Positions 32,736-42,700 of a stretch of 64,000 nt of DNA are shown here, one piece after another. The notes below the pieces were generated by a model that saw only the letters and a program-made list of their open reading frames with translations, was not told the origin of the DNA and did no database searches. Source of the DNA: Rebecca billardiae RCC1528 (Eukaryota > Haptophyta); the NCBI GenBank assembly GCA_965240325.2, contig OZ251233.1, positions 372,001-436,000 on the forward strand, in the 5' to 3' direction. The translations under genes and the position numbers were made by a program. Position 1 is the stretch's first letter. Each line of letters starts with the position of its first letter.

Positions 32736-34720
32736 ATGGCGGCGAGCGGCGCGCGCGCCCTCGCGTCCTTGCACAAGCCGGAGCAGCGCTTGGTGGCGTA
32801 CATGTTCGAGTACTGCCTCGAGCAGGGCCTCGCCCACCTCGCACAAGCGCTGACCAATGATGTGAAGGATATTCACAATCAGCTTTCGGACATCGGCGTG
32901 ACGCCCAACCTCGAGGAGAAGCAGTTCATGTACGCGCTCCAGACGCTGGAAGCGAGCGTACTTGAGGCTGAGACCCTCGACGACCTCCTCGGCGTCTACC
33001 TCCAAATGCTGCGCGATGACTTTGGCGCCGACCCGGCCGAGGTGCGCCGGCTCGAGCTCGCAATGCGCGCACACGCGGTCGTGCGCGCGTTCGAGACGTG
33101 CTTCGACGAGGACAAGGGCGAGTGGGCGGACTGGGTGCAAGCAAAGAAGGCGCTCGGCTCGGCCTTCCCCAAGCTCGGCGCGCCCGGGCACAACCCGGGC
33201 AAGGCGCCCGCGCCGAGCCAGGCACAGGCGCAGCCGCCGCCCTCGCACGAGCAAGCGTACCGCGCCGATTACGAGGAGCTGCGCCGCAGGCTGTGCCGCA
33301 TGATCGAGGACAGCGTGCAGAAGGCCGAGCCCGTGCGCGATCGCATGCGCCAGCTCGTCGACGAGTACCCGCCGAGCGCGCTCACCTCCGTCTTCCGCGA
33401 GGTCGTGCTGCACACGCGCGCGCGCTGGCTGCGCGCGCCATCGCACCGCAGCGCGCTCAGTAACTACCTGCTGCGGCAGCGGGCGCGCGCCGGCGGGGAC
33501 GCGGCGGCGGGCGCGGAGGAGAGCGGGGGTGAGGATGCGGAGGAGGCCCCCGCCACCGCCACGGAGGCGGACGCGGCGGCTGCGCCCGCGCAGCCGCCGC
33601 CGCCGCAGCAGCAGGGGGGGGCAGAGGCGGAGGCGGAGGACGAGGCGGAGGAGGGCGAACTGACCGCACGGCGCGCGGCTGCCGCGGCGGCAGCGAAGAA
33701 AGACCGCGGCGTCGACCACGGTGGCAGCTCCGCCACGGGCAAGCGGAAGGCGGGCGCGGCGAGCGCGCACGCGCCCACCGCCGCCGTCGCCGCGGATGGC
33801 TCGGCCGCGGAGATGCCGCCGCCGCCGCAGCGGCAGAAGCCCGCGGCGGGCAAGCGGCCCGCGCACCGGGGTGGCTCGCGCATCGCCGTTGTGCAGGACT
33901 CGATGGAGCTCGACGACTCCGTCGAGCCCGACGCCGTCGAGGAGGACGACGGCGAGGAGGAGGAGGAGGAGACGGCCGCGCTGGCTGCGCAGGCAGCGAA
34001 GCGCGGGCGCGGCGCGGGCAGGACCGCCGCCGGAGCCTCGCGGCGCGTGGACGCAGACAGCTCACTCGAGGAGCTGTCGAGTGCGGCCGGCAGCGAGGCG
34101 GCGGCCGGCAGCGAGGCGCCGCCGCGCCCGCCGCGGCAGGACGTCTCGCGCAACCCGCTCGCGCCCACCGGCCGGCCTTCCAAGACGGCGCGCGTGCCGG
34201 CACCCCAGCTGGCCATCTCGGGCGCGGCGGGGAAGGTCGTGCGCCCGCCCACGACCGGCGCCGCGCGCAAGCGCATCGCCTGGACGCACGACGAGGTGCG
34301 CGCGCGCGCGGTGCCGCGCGCGGGCCGCCCCCTGCGCCGCGCGCCGCCCGCCCGCCGCTCACCGCCTGGCTCCACTTGCGGTGCGCGCGCGCGCGCGCGC
34401 GCACAGACCAAGGCGCTGCTCGACGCTCGGCAGGATCTCATCAACCGGCACGACACGACGAACATGTGGGCCAAGATCCTCGCCCAGATCAAGCCCGATC
34501 TCATCAGTGCGCGCCGCGCGCGCCCGCCCCGCCGTGCGCCTCGCGGCGGTGCCGCCATCGGACCGTCGGGCCGACACGCTTCCGCCGCCCCGCGCGCGCC
34601 GCCCTGGCCCCGCCGCGCCGCCGCGCCGCCGCAGCCGATCGCACCAACATCGACCTCAAGGATCGGTTCCGCCAGGTGAAGAACAAGTTGGACGAGTACG
34701 GCTCGCACTACACGCTGTGA
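32736..34720 (+). CDS. Telobox Myb (TRF-like) DNA-binding protein
   Basis: Three exons (32736-34295, 34407-34506, 34635-34720) keep phase and give 581 residues. The C-terminus, rebuilt across both introns, is a single Myb/SANT domain: [10 protein letters not shown], then [34 protein letters not shown] and [20 protein letters not shown]. The block N-I-D-L-K-D-R-F-R corresponds to the telobox V-D-L-K-D-K-W-R-N of telomere-binding Mybs such as TRF1/2, Taz1 and plant TRFL proteins, which bind TTAGGG-type repeats. The N-terminal 220 residues are helical ([40 protein letters not shown]) and could be a TRFH-like dimerisation domain; this is a guess. A long acidic, Ala-rich, disordered linker joins the two. 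Telomere binding is inferred from the telobox only; transcription-factor roles are possible. Confidence 0.8.
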
Positions 34721-35400
34721 GGCGGCGTGGCCGCAGGCTGCTGATGGAGGCACCCCCCTCTTCCCGGCCGGCTGGGCGTGGCCAACGTGGGCCTGAACGA
34801 GTCGCCAATGAGACGTGCTCATCTCCGCCCCGCGCAGAATGACTCACACACGTGTCAAACATCGTCGCGCGCCGTCTATCACTATACGGCTCATCGTGAC
34901 GGCGGTGACTAAGCTACTGACTGGTAACTACTATTCGCCGTCCGTGCGACGGCCTGCGGCATCTTGCCGGCATCTTGCTGTTAATGCAGTGCCCTTAGGC
35001 CTTAGTAGCCGCCGGGCAGCCTGCTACTGACCCACGGCGTGGCAGACTGAGACTGGCAGTGGCATCAGTCGGCTGGCAGCCAGTACAGTGTCAGTAGAGT
35101 CGTCATCACTTCTGTAGTAACTAAGCAGTAAGCAGTGCCAGATACGGATATTACGGGCGCGATAGTATAATAACGGTGCCGCGGCGCGCCGAGCCTCTCC
35201 TAAGATCGAACTACGGTACCGCGCGGCCCGGCGCCGCGACCGCCCGTCCGCCGGGCCCCGGCCCCGGGCCGGGGCCCGGCGAGCGGCCCGCGGCGCCGGC
35301 ATCGCCGAGTGCTGATGACTCATGACTCATATGATGCTTCGGATATGATGATAGCAGCAGTACCACGTCCGCCGTCAGACGGTCGTCAGCACTGACAGCA
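34721..35400. other. Intergenic with GC-rich hairpin
   Basis: No gene is seen. CCGGGCCCCGG at 35251-35261 pairs perfectly with CCGGGGCCCGG at 35269-35279. Outer arms GCGCCGCG (35231-35238) and CGCGGCGC (35290-35297) extend the pairing. Confidence 0.7.
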
Positions 35401-35922
35401 GGCTCCGGCTCCGGTCCACCCCCCCCCCCCCAGCTCCGTTACGTCTTGGCCCCGAGCCGAAGTCAACCAAGCGGACCATGCAGCAGAGTCCCTTCCGACC
35501 CCCCACTCACTCACCCCCGATTGATGACTTCAACGAGAAATTGTCGCATCCGACCACCTCCCAATAGGTTCAGACTCTATTTTACTATGTAATTACCCGT
35601 CCCTTACTCAGATTTCAGCACAGCCCGGGAGCGTTGCCGTTCCGGACACCTATATACATTTGCGAAAGTGTCACCCGGGCTGGGTATTTAGTTATAGAAA
35701 ATAGAGTCTGAACCTATTGGAGGTCGGGCTGATGTAATCTGATATCTGGCCGTACAGTACTAAGTATATATATCGATCGTCCAAGGGACCGCCTGGCGGG
35801 TGGTCTAGGAGCTAGCAGTGTATTATATATAGATGATCAGAAGCAGCGATCCCGCCGATTGCAGTGTCAAGATGTAACGCTCCAGTGACCGGACTGTAGG
35901 GGGGTGGACCGAAGCCGGAGCC
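35401..35922. mobile_element. MITE-like element with nested inverted repeats
   Basis: The outer ends are inverted copies: GGCTCCGGCTCCGGTCCACC at 35401 and GGTGGACCGAAGCCGGAGCC ending at 35922, continued by runs of C and G. Both ends are flanked by AGCA (35397-35400 and 35923-35926), a possible target-site duplication. An inner perfect inverted repeat of 23 bases lies at 35561-35583 and 35698-35720. There is no coding frame. Size (522 bases) and structure fit a non-autonomous DNA transposon, possibly one inserted in another. Confidence 0.6.
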
Positions 35923-36309
35923 AGCAGCAACAGTGGCCTGCATGCCGCCGCGTAATATCTAGACGAGTGACGAGCCGTCAGTGTGGCGGCGGCGCCGGCG
36001 CGGAGGTCGTCCCGCGGGCAGCAGTCACTGTCTCAACGGTCTAGGCAGCATTAGCTGCCGCGCCGTACCATTGACGGCTCAGGGGCTACTGTCACTATAG
36101 TACTAGTCGTATAGAGTTACTGCTAGTGTTAGGGACCTAGGCCCTGGTAGGCCTATTGCTGTGTCTGTACAGTTACAGTAGCGGGCTACGGGCCTAGTAG
36201 GCCGGTCCGGACCCGACGACCGGCTGACGGCCGCGGTCCCGGGCGGCGGTCCGCTGATCGGCTGATCCGAGGACGACGGCCGCCCGCCGAATCATCCGCC
36301 ACATTCCGA
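35923..36309. other. Intergenic
   Basis: No gene or repeat is recognised between the MITE-like element and the stop codon of the minus-strand membrane gene. Confidence 0.5.
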
Positions 36310-37334
36310 TCACTTGATGCGAAGGTCGGTCTCCCAGAGCTTATACCTGGTCGCCTTCATCGCCTTGTACGCAATGTACATCGAGGAGAGCATGCTGACA
36401 AACATCCAGTTGGCGGCGTCCTTGCCGGCGGGCGCGTTGCCCGTCGCCATTTTTGGCAACCAGTTGCTGCGGTGGGCGGAGTCGGGGCGCGGGGTGGGTG
36501 GGCGAGCGATGCGAGCATCGTCAGCGCGCGGGCCGCAGACTTGTGCCAGGCCCGCGGCGCCCTCGCGCCCGCCTCGCGGTGGGGCGGTCGCACGCGCGCA
36601 CATGGCGATGAGCACGCCGGACATGTAGAAGAGGTACGTCATCATCTGCATGTGCATGTCGATCCAGCTGATGGGCGGTGGGGGCAGCAGTCGAGCAGGG
36701 GGCGGCGGCGGAGCGGTGGGGGGTGCGCGTGGAGGGAGGGCGGCGGGATCAACGTGAGCAGGGTGCGGGCAAGCGAGCGTCAACCAGCCACGGCAAGGCT
36801 GGCGGAGGCGCGGTCGACTGCGTTGCGCGTGCGCCCTCGCGCGTGCTGCGCGCACCGATAGCCCTTCACATACCACACGCCCAGGCACTGTAGCACGAGC
36901 TGGATCAGCCCAATCGCCATCATCAGGATCTTTGTGCCCAGGCCAGCATGGGAACCGCCGCCGAGGATGTACGCATATCCGGTGGACACCGAGCAGAAGC
37001 CGACAATCATGGCTGCCCAGCCGACGATCTTGTGGAGCCTGCGGTAGAGGTCGCCGTGCGACGGCGTGTGGTACAGGTTCCATACGCAGCACACGACGAA
37101 CAGGAAGGCCATCGGGATGTGCGTGTCCATCACGGCGCCATCGTTGCCCACGTGCGGGAAACCGAGCGTGGCCAAGAAGTAGATCACATAGATGGAGCTG
37201 AACAGCCAGAAGGGCGTGAGGTTGCCGCGAAGGAAGCGCACGACGGGGTGATATTGCCGCGTCGGCCGCACCGCCAGCTCACCCGCCTCCAGGGCTGTCG
37301 GCGTCGCGCCCTTGGTGGGGGTACCACTCTCCAT
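36310..37334 (-). CDS. Multi-pass membrane protein with conserved histidines, copy 2
   Basis: Three exons (37334-36856, 36667-36602, 36466-36310) keep phase 2 at both junctions and give 233 residues, the same length as the paralogue at 4785-5827. Shared blocks are LRGNLTPFWLFS, THIPMAFLFVVC, NLYHTPSHG, LHKIVGWAAMIVG, YAYILGG, GTKILMMAIG, IDMHMQMMTYLFYMSG and NWLPKMATGNA, then a basic tail. The intron before the WIDMHMQ block is absent in copy 1, while copy 1 has an intron before its YIYILNG block that is absent here. The last intron is at the same codon and phase in both. Histidines near helices suggest a metal or haem site, unproven. An upstream in-frame ATG at 37484 would add 50 residues not shared with copy 1. 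Confidence 0.87.
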
Positions 37335-37732
37335 CGGTTGGGGAGGGGGGCGGGCAAGATTTCGCCGCGGTCGTCGAACGGACGCGGGCCGAATTACCGT
37401 GAAGAACTCTATGGGTAAAACTCCATAGCCAACATAGTCATCAAGCGGTGTTAACCTTCGCTGAGAAGCCGAGCGCTCGGTCAACGATTATCGACGAACC
37501 TCTCCCGCTTGAAAATCTGAAGTTTCAGCTTGCGCAAATGAGTGAAATGACTATCACCTGGCTCTTGACGAAAAAACGCTCTGCGCCTCTGCCCATCATT
37601 TGGAAATTCTGAGGCTCGGTCGGTTGCAAGAGAGATGCTATCTCGGCCCGCACCCGCCAGGCCGCGGCGGTCCGGGAGCCACCCACCTCCCGGCTGCTCC
37701 GGACAGGCCGCATCCGTTTTTCCGGTGGTAGG
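37335..37732. other. Upstream region of the membrane gene
   Basis: No gene or repeat is recognised between the minus-strand start codon and the left arm of the large inverted repeat. Confidence 0.5.
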
Positions 37733-39672
37733 ACCAAAGGAATCAAGGGGGTAGGACGGAAACGAGACTCCCGGACCCCCCAGCCGCTGGGGGGCCGTGT
37801 TTCGATCCGGTGCTGAGGTTGGAGCGCCCGGCGTCTCGAAGGCGCCCACCTGGCGCCCCTCCCCGAACCGACCCCCGCCGCCCGGCGGCGTCCTGCTGGG
37901 CGCACGAGCGCGAGCTGGCCGCTGGCGTGAAGCCGAGGTGGAGCCAACTCGTCCTTCAGCTCGCAGGCGGCCCGGCTCCTGCGACCGACCGCCCTGCGCG
38001 CGCATCCGCCTGCCTGCTTTGGTGCGGAGGCAAACCCGCACGACCCAGCCCGCCGCCGCCACGCGGCAGCCAGTCGGGGTGTCGTGTCGCGATTTGCGGG
38101 TGCGCACCCCGCGGGGCAGGTGGCACTGCCCCGCCCGGTCGCTTCTGATCAACGAAATTCCCTCGCAAGCGCCCGCGAACGTGGATCCTCGCCGCGGGCT
38201 CGCCAGGGCCCATGTGCGCGCCCGGGTGCCCCGGTCGAGCCAGTCTGGTGCGAGCACCGAACGATGGTGCGGGCCGGAAGGCGTGGTGCGCGACGTCACC
38301 GAGGCTGCGGGCCAGCTAGGCACCGCTTGCGCGCCTACCAGTAGCCTGTGGGCCGACCACGCGTTCAACCGTGCACCCGATGGCAGTCACGGTGCTCTGC
38401 GGCTGGAGCGCGCTGTGCGCTCAGGCGCGAGCGGCCGCCAAGTTGCCGGGTAGACGCGGTGCGCACGCTATGGCAGCTGCGGATCAGCGTCGCGCGAAGC
38501 TCTGCTGCCCCCACCTGAATGCTCGCAGCACCCACCACACGGCCAGCCGGCCGCGCGCGCCGCGCGGCCACCTCACCCGACGACTGCGAGCCTTGGGATA
38601 TTGTACTGTGTGCTCAACGTGAGACTCGAAGTCACGGCGCGAGAAAGCGCCGTAACATCTGCGCACTCTCGAGCTCTTTTTCATAGCCACACCACGTCCG
38701 GGAGACCGGAGAGGGAACGGACGAACAAGCTCAAGTCGATGATGATCTACCGCGCGCTAGAAGGCTACGTGTTGTCGGTTGTACGGCCGGCTGTGACGCC
38801 TCTGAATGAAGCTGATCCTGTGCGCGAATGAGGTGGCCACGCGGCGCGCGCGGCCGGCTGGCCGTGTGGTGGGTGCTGCGAGCATTCAGGTGGGGGCAGC
38901 AGAGCTTCGCGCGACGCTGATCCGCAGCTGCCATAGCGTGCGCACCGCGTCTACCCGGCAACTTGGCGGCCGCTCGCGCCTGAGCGCACAGCGCGCTCCA
39001 GCCGCAGAGCACCGTGACTGCCATCGGGTGCACGGTTGAACGCGTGGTCGGCCCACAGGCTACTGGTAGGCGCGCAAGCGGTGCCTAGCTGGCCCGCAGC
39101 CTCGGTGACGTCGCGCACCACGCCTTCCGGCCCGCACCATCGTTCGGTGCTCGCACCAGACTGGCTCGACCGGGGCACCCGGGCGCGCACATGGGCCCTG
39201 GCGAGCCCGCGGCGAGGATCCACGTTCGCGGGCGCTTGCGAGGGAATTTCGTTGATCAGAAGCGACCGGGCGGGGCAGTGCCACCTGCCCCGCGGGGTGC
39301 GCACCCGCAAATCGCGACACGACACCCCGACTGGCTGCCGCGTGGCGGCGGCGGGCTGGGTCGTGCGGGTTTGCCTCCGCACCAAAGCAGGCAGGCGGAT
39401 GCGCGCGCAGGGCGGTCGGTCGCAGGAGCCGGGCCGCCTGCGAGCTGAAGGACGAGTTGGCTCCACCTCGGCTTCACGCCAGCGGCCAGCTCACGCTCGT
39501 GCGCCCAGCAGGACGCCGCCGGGCGGCGGGGGTCGGTTCGGGGAGGGGCGCCAGGTGGGCGCCTTCGAGACGCCGGGCGCTCCAACCTCAGCACCGGATC
39601 GAAACACGGCCCCCCAGCGGCTGGGGGAGTCCGGGAGTCTCGTTTCCGTCCTACCCCCTTGATTCCTTTGGT
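37733..39672. mobile_element. Large inverted repeat, foldback-type element candidate
   Basis: The left arm 37733-38575 (843 bases) is the reverse complement of the right arm 38829-39672 (844 bases), with only a few differences seen (for example GCGAGC against GTGAGC, and one indel near CCCGGACCCCCCAG). The spacer is 253 bases. The three bases AGG flank both ends (37730-37732 and 39673-39675), a possible target duplication. The arms keep open frames on both strands, but none has convincing protein composition. Alternatives are a recent inverted segmental duplication or an assembly artefact. The right end lies only 36 bases before the start codon of the IQ-repeat gene. Confidence 0.7.
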
Positions 39673-39708
39673 AGGACTGGTGCGAATACAAAAAGCTGGC
39701 CATCAGCG

Positions 39709-42700
39709 ATGGCGGGGCAGACTGTGAGGCCCAGCCAAACCGCCGGCGAAGCGGAGGAGCCCGCAGAGGAGGCCTGGCTCGCCGATGCCGCCGGCGAGGT
39801 GGCCTCCCCGCCAGGCGTGGCCTCGGGCCGCCCGTCCCACCCCGACAGTTCGCACGACGCGCCGGTCGAGGAGGACGCCGCGCTGCAGGCGATGCTGCGC
39901 GCAGACGAGCAGCAGGCGGCGCAGGCGCACAGCCGCAGCGCGCGCTCGCCGAGGGCGGCGCCCGTCGAGGAGGAGGTGATGCCCGGCGCGTCCCCGCGCG
40001 CAGACGGACCGGCTGCAGGCGCCGCCGCGCTCGCCGCCCCGCAGGACCCCCTGGGCCCAGCCGCGCGCGCGTCGTCGCATTCGCTCCTCGGCGCGGCGGC
40101 GACGGTTGCCGCCGACAGGGTGGCCGAGGCGTCCTTCGGCGGCTGGGGCGAGGAGGGCGAGCAGGACGGGCTGGTCGAGGCGGCACAACTCGCCGCGAGC
40201 GCCGCCGCGGCCGACGCCGCCGCGCAGCTGCAGCCCCCTCGCCAGGGCGCGGGCGGCGCGAGCACGCAGCGCACCTCGCCGCTCAAGCCGTCGCCGCGCG
40301 CCCGCGCGGCTGCCGCCACGACTGCCGCGGCGCAGCCGGGCGGCGGGCCGAGCGCGAGTGGCGCCGGCGCTGGGCCGGCGCGCCGTGCCGGCGCGCAGCC
40401 GGCCCCGACCGAGCAGCGCCAGCCGGCCAAGCCCAGCGCCGCGCGCCCCGGTCGCTTGCCCGCGCAGCCGGCGGCCGGCGGCGCGCAGCAGCCGGGCGCA
40501 GCCGGCGGCGCGCCGGCGGAGGCGCGCGCGGCGCCGGCACGGGCCGAGCCAGCCGCGGCGGCGGGCGCGGGCGCGCGCGCTGCCAGCGCACTCGCCGCCG
40601 CGGAGCGCTCTCGACCCGGCTCCAGCCGCACGCCGCCGAGCGCCAGCGCCACCGCTACCGCCGCCGCCGCCGCCGCCGCTCCTCCCGCCGAGGCGACGAC
40701 GGCGGCCGACGCCCGCGGCACGCGCGCCGTGCCGACGGCCGCTGCGGCGGGCGGCGCGGCGGAGGCGGCGCGTCCGGCCGGCGCGGCCGGCGTGGGCGCG
40801 GCCGGCGCGGCGGCGGAGGCCCAGCCGCAGCCGGCTCCGCGGGCTGAGCCCCCGTCCGAGCCTGCGTCGGTCCTGCCCGCGCGCGCCGCACCGTTGGGCT
40901 CGGCGGCAGCGAGCGCAGGGCACGCGCCCGCGCGGCCTGGCGGCAGCGACGGGCCTGCTGCGGCGGCGGCGGCCGCGGCGGCAGCGGCGGCGGCGGAGGG
41001 CGACACGCCGCCGGCCGCCGCCGCGCCGCCGAAGAGGAAGGGCAAGGCCGGTGCCGCGGGCAAGGGTGCGCGCCACGCCGAGCATTGCGCCCGCCGCGCC
41101 CGCCGCGCCCGCCGCGCCCGCCGCCGCGCGGCGCGCGGCGCGCGCACTCCGCGGCGCGCGCCGCTCATCGCCGCCACGCCCGCTCCCGCCGCGCGCGCGC
41201 GCCGCTCGGTCGCGCGCAGGCGGCGCTCGGTCGCGCGGCCGACGGCGCGTCTCGCCCGAGGCGGAGCCGCCGTTTGCGCACGTGCCGCCGGGCGCACGCG
41301 TCGACGAGTACGGCGCCGCGTGGGCGGAGCAGGAGGCGCGCGAGCGCGCCAAAAAGGCCTCGGCGAAGAAGCGCGTCTCGTCGCGGCTGCGGAACGAATC
41401 CGCTTCGGCCGCGCTCGCCGAGTACGTCGCGCGGCGCGAGCAGGCGCGGATGCGCGCGCACTGGCCGAGGCGGCACCGCGCGGCCGCGGTCGCCGCGTAC
41501 AACGCTGCGCTCGGCGAGGCGGCCGCGGCGGGCGGCGACGGCAGCGCCGCGTCACGCTCGGAGCACGGCGGCGCGGCGGTGTCTGGGATGATCCGGCTGG
41601 ACGGCTCGCCGCCGCAGCCGCGCGCGGGCGGCGGGGCGGCGGGCCTGCCGCCGCTGCGCGCGGGCGCGGGCGCGGCGGGGAGCGGCGCGGCAGTGGCGCG
41701 CGCGCGCCGCGCCGCGCGCGGCCTCGGCGGCGCGCCCGGCCGCGCCACCTTCGCCGTGGCGAGCGAGCTGCCCGAGCGCTCGCCGCCGCTCGGCCTGCCG
41801 CCGTCGCCGTCCGCGCGCTCCAACCCGACCGGCCGCACGCCGCACACCGGCCCGCGCGCGCGGCGCGGCCGGGCCGCGGCCGGCGGCGCGCGCGGCGGCG
41901 CGGAGGGCGGCAGCGGCGGCAGCTCGCCCGTGCGGCTGCCCGCGCTCGGCGCCGCCGGCCCGGGCTCGCCCGGCCAGCAGCAGCACGCGCTCGCGCGCAC
42001 GGCGTGGCGACCGGACGATCTGTCCACCTCGCCCGTCGGCGCGCCGCGTCAGCCCGGCGGCGCTGGCTCGGGGCTTGACGCGCGCGCGGAGGCGCACGCG
42101 CGCGCGCGCGCCGAGCTGCTGCAGGCGCGGCTCGAGCGCCTCGCCGCCGCGCGCGAGGCGTCGATCTCGCGCGCGCGGCACGTCGTCACCGACTTCATCG
42201 ACGCGGAGGAGCGGCTGGAGGCATTGCGGCCCACCGCCAACGCGCGCACCGAGCAACTGCGCTACGCGCGCGAGCTCGGCCGCGCCAAGCGCGCGCTCGC
42301 GACACAGCTGGGCTTCATCCGCGCGCAGGGCGTCGAGCTGGCCGAGGCCGCGGCCGAGCTGCGCCTCGTGCTGCTCCGCCGCCCGCGGCCGGGCGCGGAC
42401 GGGCCGGGCTCGGGCGCGCGCGCCCGCCCCAAGCCCCTCTCCGCGAGCGCCGCGGCCGAGGCGTCGGCGGCGGTGCTTGCAGCCGCCGCGCCCGACGGCT
42501 CGCAGGCGGAGGAGGCGACCGCGCCGCCCTTCGAGTGGGAGGGGGAGGCGTACGTGGCGCGGATGCTCGCCGACCTCGGCTTCCTCGCCTCGACCGACGC
42601 GCTCGGCCGCTGGCTCACGCCGCCCGCGCAGCTCGAGGCGGCGGTCAGCGCGGCGCTCGACGAGATCGCGATCTCGGGCAAGGCGGAGCCCGACCCACTC

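Noticed and set aside
37481-39662. Open frames in the arms of the large inverted repeat
   Set aside because: Several frames are open on both strands in each arm and none shows a motif or normal composition; probably chance in GC-rich DNA.
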